Below, in pieces: positions 22,945-34,146 of a stretch of DNA of 64,000 nucleotides (the first letter of the stretch is position 1; every line of letters begins with the position of its first letter). Source of the stretch: Falciphora oryzae (Eukaryota; Ascomycota; Sordariomycetes; Magnaporthales; Magnaporthaceae). Where the stretch lies: assembly GCA_000733355.1 (NCBI GenBank), contig JNVV01000058.1, positions 124,001-188,000 on the forward strand, in the 5' to 3' direction. The translations under genes were made by a program, and so were the position numbers. Under the pieces are notes generated by a model, which saw nothing but the letters and a program-made list of their open reading frames with translations, had not been told where the DNA came from and searched no databases.

Positions 22945-23636
22945 TAACGTGGTTCATCAGTGAGTGGACCATATCAGCGAGTGGGCCAGTTCGAAATCCC
23001 GTATTAAACGCCGTTTTTTTTCAACTAAATAACTCGCTCAATTTGTAGTTAAATTTTACCAAAATTTAAATAGTTAACGTGGTTCACCACCGAGTGCCAC
23101 ACACCACCGAGTGCCACACTTGAAAATCACATATTAAACAGCGTTTTTTTCGATTAAATAACTCGCTTAATTTGAAGCTAAATTCTACGAAAATTAAAAC
23201 AGGTAAATTTAACTTTATAATAAATATAATTTGAATTTTCCGCATTTTTATTATTACTCCTTTTAGGTTAGTTTGCACATTTGCACAGTATAATACACAG
23301 TGTTGTAAACTAACCTAAAAGGAGTAATAATAAAAATGCGGAAAATTCAAATTATATTTATTATAAAGTTAAATTTACCTGTTTTAATTTTCGTAGAATT
23401 TAGCTTCAAATTAAGCGAGTTATTTAATCGAAAAAAACGCTGTTTAATATGTGATTTTCAAGTGTGGCACTCGGTGGTGTGTGGCACTCGGTGGTGAACC
23501 ACGTTAACTATTTAAATTTTGGTAAAATTTAACTACAAATTGAGCGAGTTATTTAGTTGAAAAAAAACGGCGTTTAATACGGGATTTCGAACTGGCCCAC
23601 TCGCTGATATGGTCCACTCACTGATGAACCACGTTA
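22945..23636. mobile_element. 692-bp foldback element with doubled Tc1/pogo-type inverted repeats
   Basis: Bases 22945-23274 and 23307-23636 appear to be perfect reverse complements (330 bp each) around a 32-bp spacer. The ends read TA-ACGTGGTTCATCAGTGAG, consistent with a TA target. Each arm is itself double: a second start, TAACGTGGTTCACCACCGAG, lies inside at 23075 (mirror 23506), and the sequence after it resembles the outer arm (shared ATTAAAC, CGTTTTTTT, TAAATAACTCGCT). Each start carries a twice-repeated GAGTGG- or GAGTGCCAC-like box such as transposase-binding sites. There is no coding content. Confidence 0.85.
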
Positions 23637-24655
23637 CGTTAAAGGACGTTAAAGGTGCGATCCATACGGTCGCTTTAATGCTTAACCTTTTCGTCGAAAC
23701 GTCAGATGGTTTTGCTGTTAAATCCAAATCGTAGGTCGCTTTAAAACCGAAGGGTATAATCGTTTACAACGGTTTATAACGTGGTTTTACGCTTTCTACG
23801 CGGCGGGTGGTAAATAACCGATGCTAACCTGCTAAGGCGGATATTTCGAGTAAGGTTGTATTTGAAATTGTAGCTGTCATTAGGCGGAGGATCGAAAGCT
23901 ATCGCGGCAGCAGGAGGTTTGGTAGGTAGTTTGGTACCCGGTGGTTGCATTACCTTAAACCGATTGTTAGTTCGCTTCGCCTTTTCGAAATACACATTAT
24001 CGTTATGCGGTAGGTTGGTAGTAGCCCGATAAGGTGCTGGGGAATCGATTTTAACGATTAAAAATTCGGGCATTGCGCTAGGTATAAGCGTATTTATCAA
24101 TTGGTTAGTGCCGGTTCCCGGAGGATCCGTGGTTAGAAAGTTTGCCATAGTGTTTAGGCACGAAATAAAGGCAGGATAATCTGAATTTTACGCCCGCCAA
24201 AAGCTTAACGTAACAAATAAAGGGTTATCCTTTGCAGCCCTAAAAAGGGGATCCGGATGGTGCAAACCCGTTACCGCAAACTAGAAAGTAGTATTTATCG
24301 ACGTCGCTAAAAGCTGACGCCGACGGGGATAGATGACTTGTGTTTGGCGCCGCCGAAAGCAGGAGCCGGGGATGGGATATTTGTAGGGGAATTGGTGATT
24401 GACGCAGCCAAAAGCGTGCGCCGGGGTAGATGATTTATGCAGGGGAAGGTAGCGGTAGGTAGAGCGTTTTGGCCGCCGAAAGCTGGCCGGGAGACGTAGA
24501 TCCAGTGCGTCGCCGAAAGCTGACGCGTGGGGAGAAGGATTATCGCAGCCACAAGCGTGCGAGAATCGAAAGAGTAGGGGAAAGGTAGGGTCGTGACTTG
24601 ATTTACGCGGTCACGTCCGCGCCGGTCGCTTAGGTTGTCCGGAGTTGCTACCAAT
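23637..24655 (-). pseudogene. 5' part of a Copia-like retroelement (gag start and leader repeats)
   Basis: A minus-strand open frame at 24148-23774 (124 residues, start MANFLTTDPPGTGTNQLIN) has the look of a gag N-terminus, but no family match can be claimed. Upstream, 24300-24600 contains an imperfect repeat of CGCCGAAAGCTGACGC-like units about 40-60 bp apart. The region abuts the LTR-like block at 24656. The base right after that LTR on the minus strand begins TTGGTAGCA, which could be a tRNA primer-binding site (fungal initiator tRNA ends in GCUACCA); this is inference. Confidence 0.4.
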
Positions 24656-25090
24656 TGTTAAAGCAGTCGAGGGCAGAGAAATTGGAGTAGCAGAAAGATG
24701 ATATTCGGAGTAGGTTGGAGGCTGGAGGCCTGGCCCTGCAGAGATTTGGGATATCTCTGTGCGGGATCCACCTTGTGGAGCCTCCGCCCTTATCTGACGA
24801 TAAGGGTCTCCAGTCCCAACTCCTTCTATCTACAGTCAGGGCCCTACTGGCCGTGACAGTTGGAATAGGCGGAGCAACACGACCGCGAGAGCGTCGCGGG
24901 GCTATCCGCAGCGGAACCGGATTCCTCTCCGAGCTTGCATTATCCGGATCGCCCGGCCTATCTACTGTTATGGCTAACAGAGGGCCTGGGCCGGCCACGT
25001 GACCAGGCCTCCAGGCACCCATAAATATCTTGCACCCAGGGCCTCCGGCCTTTGGGGCTGCAATTCTTCCTAATACAACCCACCTAACCA
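24656..25090 (-). repeat. LTR-like block of a Copia-like element
   Basis: Begins TGTTAAAGCAGTCGAGGG and ends ...CACCTAACCA, so it can be read as a TG...CA LTR of about 435 bp. Its first roughly 200 bp recur at 55721-55925 with about 90% or better identity by eye. A TATAAATA-like box sits near 25020. No target duplication was found; the right neighbour is a truncated LINE. Confidence 0.5.
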
Positions 25091-26640
25091 CCGCTTTCGA
25101 CGACCTACCTATCGGCTCTCACACCTACCTTATAAATATACGGGGTTTACGGTGACCACATAAGAAAAGCCGGCAGCCGCTAAAGCGTTTATGGCGTGGC
25201 TTAATACCCTCCACCTACCGACGTTATAATGTATAGCAATGTTATAGATCGGGCCTGGTGGCCCTATTTTTTGGTCAAGGCTTTGCTTTGTGATTAGCTT
25301 ATATAGCCCCCCCTCGGGGCCGGGCCTCTGTCACCTAGATTCCTTTCCTCTGCTGTTGAATTCATCACTTCGCCAGGAGCCCCCAACGCGACCTACATTG
25401 GGCTCGCTCCATCACAAGCGACGGGTCCAAAGCAGGGGACGGGGCAGTTGGATACGGCTGGGTAATACACCAAGCCGGCTAACGCAAACTTTCCGGGCAC
25501 GGCCGGCTAGCGCACCCGGCGGAAGGGACCCGGATGGGCCTCCGCAAAACCGTTTGGAGCTGTGCTTTAACAACATTTCGGCGGCTAACGGCTTTTTAAA
25601 CACAGCTTTTAATAGTTCGTAAAGGGCTTTTAAAAAGGGTTATTGCTTTATGGATAAATACTGGGTACACGTCGCTAATCCCCGGGCTATATGGGAATCC
25701 CCGGGAACGAAAAGTCAAATACCGAAGCAAAGCTAAAATCGTCCGTACCGATACCTTAATACGCCAAACCAACGGTGGCCGGAATAAAAGCTTTAGCCCG
25801 GAAAACGGCCCGGGACGCCCGTAACGCATAGTTCGAAAATAACCTCCCGGAACGGTATAAGGCTATAGGCTTCCCGCCGGCACCATAATATATCCCGAAA
25901 TTTTGCGATTGCATCGGAAGGTATTGCAACGGCTGGTGGCCGCGCGCAGAAAGCAGGGGGGTTTCGACTGGTACCACAGGGAATTTAAACGCGAAGACGA
26001 TAACCCGTGCCGCTGTGGGAGGATAAATCCCCTTCTCACCTTGTGTTTTGCAAATTAGCTAAAGCAACGGAAAAAAGTGGCCTACTGCAAACCCCGCCCC
26101 TGTATACGATAAACCCGGGTATTGGAAACGGCTATTCCGAAAACTTTCCCTTTTTGCTTTGTTCGTCGAAGCTACTAACTACTATACTATCGCCGGGCGA
26201 TAATAACAGGTTTTAATAACTTATACATAACCTTTTCCCTTCCCTTTATACCTTTTTCCCTTTATTTATTACTTTAACCGGACTAATAATAAGCTCGTTG
26301 GTCCCCCGCAACCCCGGCCGGGCTTAGGGGTAGTCCCGAAAATCCCCCCGCCCAAACCTGGCCTTACCCATTTTCCGGCACGCTCGCCGGCCGAACGCAC
26401 TACTACCACCCGCTGCGTTTACAACGCCCCAGCGTCTTTACGCCCTACTGCCGATCGCCCGCTCACTAACAAGGAGCGCCGGAACGCGGCCCGACCTCCG
26501 TGCGCCTTTGGGTTTAATTTGTTAGCCGCCTCGATAGCAACACTATAGTCTGGTTTAGATAAGCTTAGGTAGCGCTAGCACGTCGTATGACCCCTGGGGG
26601 CAGGGATTGGTAGATCCCGATATTCCGACATTGAGTAAAC
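25091..26640 (+). mobile_element. 5'-truncated, RIP-damaged LINE (Tad-like) tail
   Basis: Aligns by eye with the plus-strand LINE tail at 36760-38140, including the RNase H region (GYGWVIHQAG at about 25450), the Cys-rich end (DDNPCRCG near 26000) and the shared 3' UTR ending in ...GTAGATCCCGATATTCCGAC. Compared with the other copy it has more TA dinucleotides, frame breaks, a small deletion near 25530, and an inserted solo LTR at 25240-25416. The 3' tail is CT-rich (26640-26658). Confidence 0.85.
25240..25416 (+). repeat. 177-bp solo LTR inside the LINE
   Basis: The segment TGTTATAGATCGGG...CTCCATCACA is absent from the homologous LINE at 36862, where the flanks join as TATAGCGACGGG. It has TG...CA ends and a TTATATAG box. 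AGCAA (25235-25239) and AGCGA (25417-25421) flank it, a 5-bp target duplication with one RIP-type G-to-A. It is most likely a Copia-type solo LTR; no matching internal region is present. Confidence 0.8.
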
Positions 26641-26649
26641 TCTCCCTCT

Positions 26650-26946
26650 CTCTCTCTGTGGAGGAATTTCACCACGGTGGTGACGCTAAAGGAGCAAGTC
26701 CGTGCCGCGCAAGACCCACGACTACACGAGCTGCTAACGCGCATTCGGCAAGGAGTGCAGGACCGGTCGGACGTGGAGTACTTGAATAGGGCCTGCTACT
26801 AGGAAGGTCAGCGGATCCCGTGGGAGTCGGACATTGCGGTGGTAACGCCGCTGAACAGGAACCGCTGGAACCTGAACATCGAGGCGACACTGGCTTTCAA
26901 GAGACAACAGCAGGCCCCGCTCAGGATCTTCGTTTCGAAAATTTGA
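26650..26946 (+). pseudogene. PIF1-like helicase C-terminal fragment
   Basis: A plus-strand frame reads LWRNFTTVVTLKEQVRAA...LHELLTRIRQGV...DVEYLNRACY then, after one TAG, GQRIPWESDIAVVTPLNRNR and WNLNIEATLAF...LRIF. This matches the C-terminal helicase part common in large fungal PIF1-like or Helitron-associated proteins, where Q follows CY (CAG to TAG, RIP-type). It has no start and ends at TGA (26944) where unrelated ankyrin sequence on the other strand begins. A transposon-derived origin is likely but not shown. Confidence 0.65.
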
Positions 26947-27085
26947 GACGCCTCGCGACGGCCCTGGCCGCGGCGTGCAACCGGCCCTCCTTTTTGGCGC
27001 CCGCCTCCACGAGCAGCCTCGCGACGGCCTCGTGCCCGCACCCTGCGGCCGTGTGCAGCGGCGTCCGCCGTTGCCAATCTAGCAC
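26945..27085 (-). pseudogene. Ankyrin-repeat fragment
   Basis: The minus strand reads RRTPLHTAAGCGHEAVARLL followed by VEAGA, one canonical ankyrin repeat (TPLH, A..GH..V...L...GA), then loses similarity. It joins the helicase scrap at about 26945. Upstream of it on the minus strand is an AGCACC-rich microsatellite. Confidence 0.7.
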
Positions 27086-27214
27086 TAGCGGGGGCGGCGC
27101 CGGCAGCACGCACCGCAGCCCGCCAACGGGACGGGTCCGCCGAGGAGAAGAAAAAGAGGACAAGAAGACGGACAGGGACGACTGGGGGATGACTTGGGGG
27201 CAAGGACGTCGAAG

Positions 27215-27302
27215 GCGGGGAGCACCAGCGCCAACACTAGCAGCACCGGCAGCACCGGCACCAGCAGGAGCACCACCAGCACCACCAGTACCACCAGCTC
27301 GC
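27215..27302. repeat. (AGCACC/ACC)n simple repeat
   Basis: An irregular run of AGCACC, GGCACC and ACCACC triplet pairs. Confidence 0.8.
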
Positions 27303-28723
27303 CAACGGGAACGGGTCCGCCGAAACGAGGAAGACGGGACTAGGGCCGCCGAAGGGGGTGACTAGGGGGACAGATGGCATGACTCGGGCCAAATCCCCGG
27401 GGGGCGACCTCCGGGGGACGCAATCCGGGCCATTCTCAGGCGGGCAGTTGTCGTGGCGGGTCGGAGCGGTCCGTCACAAGAGCAACGCGGCTCTCATTCA
27501 CGGGGGCCGTCTCCGACTGCGTTCCCGCACGAGCGCACACTCGCGTTATGCACGCAACACAGATACAAAACGCACACAACACTGACGCCAAATGCCTTGC
27601 AGGCGCGTCGACTTCTGCTCGATGCAGCGTCACGTATAAATCCGATACTCCGAAGGACACTGGGTGGCGACTGGGTGGGCTGGACTCCCATGCCCTGTAA
27701 CGCCCCGCACAGAACCGAGCCACAGAGCCACAGCGAGGTGCTCGGACGCTACAGAGCCACCGGCCGGATGCTCGGCAGCCACTGAGCCACAAAGCCACCG
27801 GCGAGATGCCCGGAAGCCACCGAGTCACAAGCCTTGAGCAAGGCGTCACGAAGTCGCGGCTCAAGGTGCTCTGGAGCAAACAGGCTCAAGGCGTAACGGA
27901 GAAAGGCCCTCCGACCGACAGCCTGAGGGCCGCCGAGAGAGATGCATAAAGAGAGCCCGAGGGGCTCCCTGTCAAGGAGCCAGGAGGGCAAGCGATCGTT
28001 CATGTTCACCTTCACCTGTACTATCTGCACTAGCTTAGCACCCCAGAGAACAAGCACGGCTGTTGAGCAACCGGGCCTCTGAGATCTCCCTTGCGAGAAC
28101 CCCTACCAGTGCTAGCGCACGTAACATGCCCTGCCATACATCCTTTTACAGAACACCCTATTGATACGCTCGCCCCTGGGTGGAAGAAACGGATACTGAT
28201 TGTGACCAGCCAGGGCCATGCCCACACTCCCACAGCGCTGCAAGCCCCCTAGTCATTGCTTTTCTATCCATTCCCCCTTTCTGGCATGGCTGGGCGCTTC
28301 GGTGAGCAACCACATACGCAAGATTGGAGGGAGCTGGGGTCGGATGAACGAGCCAACTGCTTGATCCATGCTTTGGCCGCTCCGGCTGATACAGTAGACC
28401 CCCGGAAGCGGGTATTGTTCAGCATGCCATTGAGACAGTATCTGCAGGCAGAAGGAAAACGGAGCGCGTGGCACCCCGCCTCAGCCTGCCGCCACCTCGT
28501 AGATAGATTCCTTCTTCATTTGCAATCAACCGTTCACATCTAGATCACGCACTGCCGTGCCGTGGCAATAACGCGCTTCGCCACAACATTAGTTGACGTT
28601 AGCTGATAGAAAAAGCTAAACGGTTCCATAAAATTCTTTAAACGCAGCGCAAAACTGTAAATTCACCCGGCCCCCTGCGACCCGTTTACAAGCAAAGTTA
28701 CAAAGAAATAGAGGCTAAGGAAC
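27303..28723. other. Region without a recognised gene
   Basis: Several moderate open frames exist on both strands but none shows a known motif. A minus-strand frame at 27749-28057 (REPLGLSLCISLGGPQAVGR...) is compositionally protein-like but unassigned. Imperfect GAGCCACCGGCC-type repeats lie at 27715-27825. The 28560-28720 stretch would be the terminator region of NLR1. Confidence 0.4.
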
Positions 28724-31700
28724 TTACTTTAAGAAAACTTCCAAAAACTGAAAGATTAAAACCCGCCCTGAGTAGCAGCCCAAGGCTATTGTGGATCCTG
28801 CTATGGCTGAATGCAGCGGTCGGTATTCAAAAGGCAGCCACAGCAAATTCTGCCCGTTCCAAGTGATCCATGCTTTATCGGCACTGATGCCAATGCCTTT
28901 AATATCATAGTGCCGTGGATGAGCTTGAAGAGCAGCTGTATGAGCAGTCGGTTTGCTAAGCAATATAGTACCAAAATCGGTATAGAGGTACGAGCCTGTT
29001 GGGTCAAACGATAGAGAGGAAGTTGTCCCTTTAAACGTCGCGACGCACGCGCCCGTCACCGCGTCCCAAAGCTGAACGGTTTCGTCTTGGTACCAGGTCG
29101 ACGCGAGCCTCCAGCCGTCGGGCGAAAAAGCGGTTAAGTTGGCTTTATACCCTTTAAGCGTCGCGACGTACGCGCCCGTTGCCGCGTCCCAAAGCTTAAT
29201 CCCGTCGCGGGCCGCCGACGCGAGCCTCCGGCCGTCGGGCGAGAAAGCGACCGACCAGATTAAGCCGCTATGCCCTTCGAGCGTTGCGACGCCCGCGCCC
29301 GTCGCCGCGTCCCAAAGTTTAACGGTTTTATCAGCGGCGGCCGACGCGAGCTTCCGGCCGTCAGGCGAAAAAGCGATCGAGGTGATTGAGTTGCTATGCC
29401 CTTCGAGCGTTGCGACGCACGCGCCCGTCGCCGCGTCCCAAAGTTTAACGGTTTTATCGGAAGAGCCCGACGCGAGCTTCCGGCCGTCTGGCGAAAAAGC
29501 GATCGAATTAATTAAATCGCTATGCCCTCCGAACGTCGCGACGCACGCGCCCGTTGCCGCGTCCCAAAGCTTGACGGTTTTATCGAAAGAGCCCGACGCG
29601 AGCTTCCGGCCGTCGGGCGAAAAAGCGATCGAGCTAATTGAGTTGCTATGCCCTTCGAGCGTTGCGACGCACGCGCCCGTCGCCGCGTCCCAAAGCTTGA
29701 CGGTTTTATCGAAAGAGCCCGACGCGAGCTTCCGGCCGTCGGGCGAGAAAGCGATCGAGTGGACCCGACCGCTATGCCCTTCGAGCGTTTGCAAATGCGC
29801 ATTCCAGTCCAAATCCATTAGTGATAGTAATAAAATGCAAATTGGAAGTTTATTGCGTCATAATTCCCGAATTACACTCCTTTTTGGCGCAAATAGCAAA
29901 ACCGAGTAGTAGATTTGGAAAGGCGACGTATCGATAATAGCGCAATTATTTAAAAGAAAGCGCTGCAGGTCGTGAAGAAACGCCGACATTGTGATGCTAT
30001 TTTCCAACTAAAACTATGTTAGTCCGTGTTTTTTTTTTTAAAAAAATAATAGTAAAAGTGCTTACGTCAAGCATATCCAGCAGGCTGTCCAGCATGCCGA
30101 TACTTTCTCGGATTCGCCCTGTTACGCTCAATGCTTCGAGCCAGTACAGGAGATGGTTGGTTAGAAAGCGGTTGACAGGATCACCATCTCGTATCCGCCG
30201 TTTGCTCTCCTTCCAATGATAAACCCAGTATCGGCAGGCGTATTGGACCTCGGGCGGCAAAGCGGCATCGATGGTTTGCCGGTCGATCTCGGACCGGAGC
30301 GTTCCGGGCAGACGCGGGCCGCAGACGTCCCTTTTGAGATTGCCGTCAATTGATAGCAGTTGAAGGCAGCGATCTGCTAGCACCTGATGTGCTCCCTTTC
30401 CGTCGACCTGAAAGTTTGTATCGGTGCAGCGATTTTCGCTAAGCAAGAAGTCGCGGAACGAAGGGTGGTGGAGGCGCACAGGATGGTTTTGTCGGATGTC
30501 CAAAATCGATGACAACTCCCGGAGCATCTGCTTAACTTCCCCAGGCGGAATATCCAGCAAGTTGCCGAGGCTGGATGTGGAGAGGGCGGAGCTCAATACG
30601 ACAACAGTGCCAAGGATATCTCGCAGTCTGGTGCAGAGATAATCTTTCTCGTCGTCGTCGTCGTCGTCGTCGTCGGCGTAGGCGCTTACGCAGTTATTGA
30701 GGACCATGAGGTAGATACTGTCGAGCTTCTTTTCGGGAGAATTCTTGGAAAGCTTCTTCTCACCGCCATCGAGGAGAGTAGCCAGCCTGCTTTTAACCAG
30801 TGTTTTGCCCTCGCCAACAAAACGGCATGCTGTCGCGGCCCAGATGAAAAGTCCGCCTGATTTTTCCACAAGCTGCATAATCTGGTCCATTCCAGGCCAG
30901 TCATCGCCCAGGGCACGCTCTCTAGCGATACGTTTGAAGCCATCTTGGAGGAAAAGACGAATGTCGTAGTCCACGATTCCACGGTCCACGTGATGGAGGA
31001 TCAAGTCCTGATGAGAGTTGTCCTCGAGGGTTCGAAACCCAGCCTGGATTGGCACCTCGGGCCTGCTTGTTAGGAGCACTCGAAAACGGACTGTTGCAAT
31101 GCTTTGCGCTTCGCTCAGGAGCCGTATAATGGTCTGGACGTCCTCCAGATCGTCGCACTCGTCCAGTGCGTCCATCACCAACAACAACGACGCGCCCTTG
31201 AGAGCGTCTCCCAGCTTGGTAAGTGGCGTTAGGATGAGATGTCGCCATTGATCTCGTGGTGAAAGATCGGCGATGTCGGCATTTTCAGCGACGGCGTTGC
31301 AGATCAACTGTCGCAGAAGGGGCAGTCGATGGGCTAACTGCACCGCGACGGTCGTGAACAGGCACTTTGCCCGGCCCGCATCACCGCCACCCCTGGAGAA
31401 GAAGAAGCTGACGGTAAGGTGGCCGTGGTCTGCGGCCACGGTGCTTGCGATAGTTGACTTGCCGGTGCCGGCCAAGCCGCTCAGCCAAAACAAATGCCTG
31501 CGACCGTCATCGCCGAGCCCCTTGATCCAGTTGTCTATCCGTTGAAGGATCTCGACGCGGGTTCCCTCGAGGCAGGTCGCCTCATGCCTCCTTTCCCCGG
31601 AGTTGAAAGCGGCTTGGGGAACTGTGGGGAGCTTTGCGAGGAGCTGCTCCTGTTCAGCAGTAATGACTGCATGGAACAAGGCATGGCGTCAGCAAATTAT

Positions 31701-33407
31701 CAGAGTCAAAATACGAGGCCATATAGTTATCTTTATCCGCCTTTGTGCAATTATAATTTATTGTTCATTCACAATCTCGTTTTCCCGGACCTCCAAGAGA
31801 TGTTTGGCTCCCATAATCATTAGGACGAGCGCATAGAGCACGGAACAAACTCACCAGGTGGAACGTCCCCCGCAAAACGCCGACAAATCACACTCCAAGG
31901 GTCTCGTTCCATCGTTTGCTTCATGACTTCTTTGACCCGTGCATACTGGGATGGTCTCTCCGCCGAGAACTTGACCATGGTCCTGTGGTCTCCGTCTATC
32001 CGGAACTTGTATTTGTCGCCATTCTCCCAGGACCGGCCCCCGGCCGAAGACTGTGGCACCAATAGTCGCTTCTCCCCGGTCTGACACATCAAAAATTAGG
32101 TTGGAAGACCAAGAATGCCAGAGGGTAGCTCAATGAGAAATAGATCGGTGCTTACCTTGGCGTGTGCTTGGGTCATCTCTGCCTCGTAGAACTGAAAAAC
32201 AATGGAGTCCTTGTAGGGGAAGGCCTGCTCAAACTCCTCGTTCAACCTTTGCCTCTCTCGGTGCCCAAAGTCTTGGTTGAGCGAGACGGCAGTGAAGTTC
32301 GCTGGCAGCCCGGTGGCCAAGTCTTCCAGGCCCTTTGTGTACATTCCTTGGCTTGGGACGCCAAAGAAGTAGATGTCGTGGATGCATTGGACTGTTTTGG
32401 AGTCAAGTGAGAAGATGCTGTCAGGTCTCGCCATTGAGATGATCGCCTGGTGTCCATGTCAGCATCGGCTCGAGGTAAATAGGCACCCTCTCGGCTGCTC
32501 TGATCGGATTAGAGCTGGTTAGCTCACCTTCTTGAGCACCAAACCACCTAGGCTGTGGGCAATGAAGATCAAGGGCTTCAAATTTTCTGTCTTCTGTTAT
32601 TGCGTCGCAAGGTTTCATTAGTGTTGTCAATTACCGGCCGGGGGCAACCTCTCAACCCTTTTGCGGAAGCCCAAGAGGGTGGGTACTAACCTGGCTCTCG
32701 CCGCGATAGACGCGCAGGTCATTGAGGAAAGAGCTGGCCCACTCGTCGACATCCCCGGTCGCGTCGCCGTCCTTGATGCGTTTGCCGTAGCCGTAGGTGA
32801 GGACGTCGAGGTACTGGAAGTCGCGCGGCAGCCAGTCGCGGATCCAGTTGTCGACGCCGCCCTCGCCCTGGAACGCCCCCAGCGCATGGGCGCCAAAGCC
32901 ATGGAGGACTATGCAGCTGCACGCCGGCAAAGAAAGACTTGTCAGTTGAGACTTTTTCGTCGCGCTTTGGATCTTTGCCTCCTTTGAACGGTTTACTAAC
33001 TCGATGGCCTTGCGACCAGGCCGCTTCTGCCGGTCCAGCGGGGTGAGTGGTGTGAAACCCAGAAGCTGCTGGTCGATGCTGACAGTACGAAGGGTTCCGG
33101 CGTGCCGGAAGGCTTTCGAGATGGGCTTGCGCAAGCGCTTCGTCGCGCGATCGGCGTTGCTGTCCCAGAACGACGGCTTCGAAGAGAACGTAAGGGTGGC
33201 CGTGATGCGCGAGTCGGGTCGGGTAGGATCGAGCCTGGAGAACGAGAAGATAACGATGCCGTCACGGGGAACACCCGAGAGTTCCGGCAAGAGATTGGAG
33301 AAGTCGTCCAAGCTGACGTCGTCTGGGATGTTTTCCACCCGAAAAATGCCGTTCGGGATGTACTCTGGTTGCGGCTCAAGCGAGCTTGGGCCGCCGGGAT
33401 CGGCCAT
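28724..33407 (-). CDS. NLR1: SesB-like esterase-NACHT-WD40 protein (six exons, one in-frame stop)
   Basis: Exons by splice reading: 33407-32691, 32593-32528, 32446-32156, 32080-31855, 31666-30066, 30007-28724. The phases all close, giving 1395 codons including the stop. The N-terminus is an alpha/beta-hydrolase: IVLHGFGAHALG in exon 1, nucleophile elbow FIAHSLGGLVLKK in exon 2, FGVPSQGM in exon 3. The NACHT domain in exon 5 has Walker A GLAGTGKST (about residue 497) and Walker B LLLVMDALDECDD (about 594). Exon 6 carries a linker typical of this NLR class (FLHDLQRFLLNN), then seven WD40 units, five of them near-identical. A TGA at 29858-29860 (about codon 1017) separates NACHT from WD40, and an ATG at 29818 could restart the WD40 part. 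Such proteins are known as fungal allorecognition or cell-death receptors; a role here is inferred. The intact frame elsewhere suggests recent inactivation or a read-through or polymorphic stop. Confidence 0.88.
28990..29800 (-). repeat. WD40 repeat array (126-bp units)
   Basis: Five 42-residue units with core IAFSPDGRKLASGS.DKTVKL then WDAATGA, and two degenerate ones, are encoded by nearly identical 126-bp DNA units. Variation is concentrated at a few positions: residues after EGHS (GRVH, NSIS, DLIN, NSIT, GLIW) and after LAS (GSF, GSF, GSS, AAA, AAR). Confidence 0.92.
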
Positions 33408-33702
33408 GATGTCCGGGCAACTGGTGCATTTGCGCAGCCAGCTGCCCTACTAAAGCCGCATGTGTTGTCTGTGAAGGGTGCAATGGAAATACGGACAGCA
33501 GAATGTTTGAGAAGAGTGCGGTACTACAGTGGATGGAAAAATCGGGGGCTGGTGATATAAAAGCCCCGGCCTCGAGGGGTCAGGCTGAGGACGAAAGCCC
33601 CTCTGTCCCCGGCCCAAGACACAGAGCTGGTCGGGCATCGGTCGTCGGCGCGCAGGCGCTACGCGGCATCCCATAATTGGTGGACTCGCCAAGCCACATT
33701 CC

Positions 33703-33834
33703 ATCCCCTTGAGTGCCGTTGGCCCCCAGCTGCTGATCCTTTCCTTCTCGACCAACCACAGATTTCTTCCCAGGATAAATTCCAGGAATTCTTTCCTTTT
33801 CAGGCCACCTGGGCCCAACGGCACTCAAGGGGAT
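33703..33834. repeat. 132-bp stem-loop with about 22-bp inverted repeats
   Basis: ATCCCCTTGAGTGCCGTTGG at 33703-33722 is repeated inverted at 33815-33834. The loop has no coding sense. It lies in the divergent intergenic space between NLR1 and the DUF6601-like relic. Confidence 0.75.
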
Positions 33835-34146
33835 AGAGGGCATGTTTTGGCCCCCAGGTACCATACCTCCCGGGCTGCTGCCTAAATGGGGCAAGCCCGG
33901 TCAAGCTGAATGCCGTCGCTACAATGATGTGCAACCACACCAGGAAAACCCGACAGACGGAGGCCGGGTCCGAAGCACCTAAACTTGGTCGAGGCATGCG
34001 ACACAGCCGCCTTTTTCCCACCGCCGCGCATCTCTTGCGGCCAGCCCGTGTCTGCCCCGGTGAGGCTCTGCGGGAGGCAAATAGGAGGCGGTGATAGAAT
34101 GTTGGCCATTTAATTATAAACAGTTGAGGTTCCCTACGTAAATAAC

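Noticed and set aside
26820..27365. 181-codon plus-strand frame
   Set aside because: It overlaps the ankyrin fragment in antisense and a simple repeat; low-complexity Ala/Pro composition.
28990..29800. Regularly spaced direct repeats, considered as a CRISPR-like array
   Set aside because: The units are contiguous 126-bp coding repeats with no spacers and encode WD40 blades.
29139..29909. 256-codon plus-strand frame with repeats of VAASQSL
   Set aside because: It is the antisense shadow of the WD40 array.
31666..33407. Separate esterase gene upstream of NLR1 NACHT
   Set aside because: The intron 31854-31667 joins the esterase to NACHT in phase, so it is one gene.
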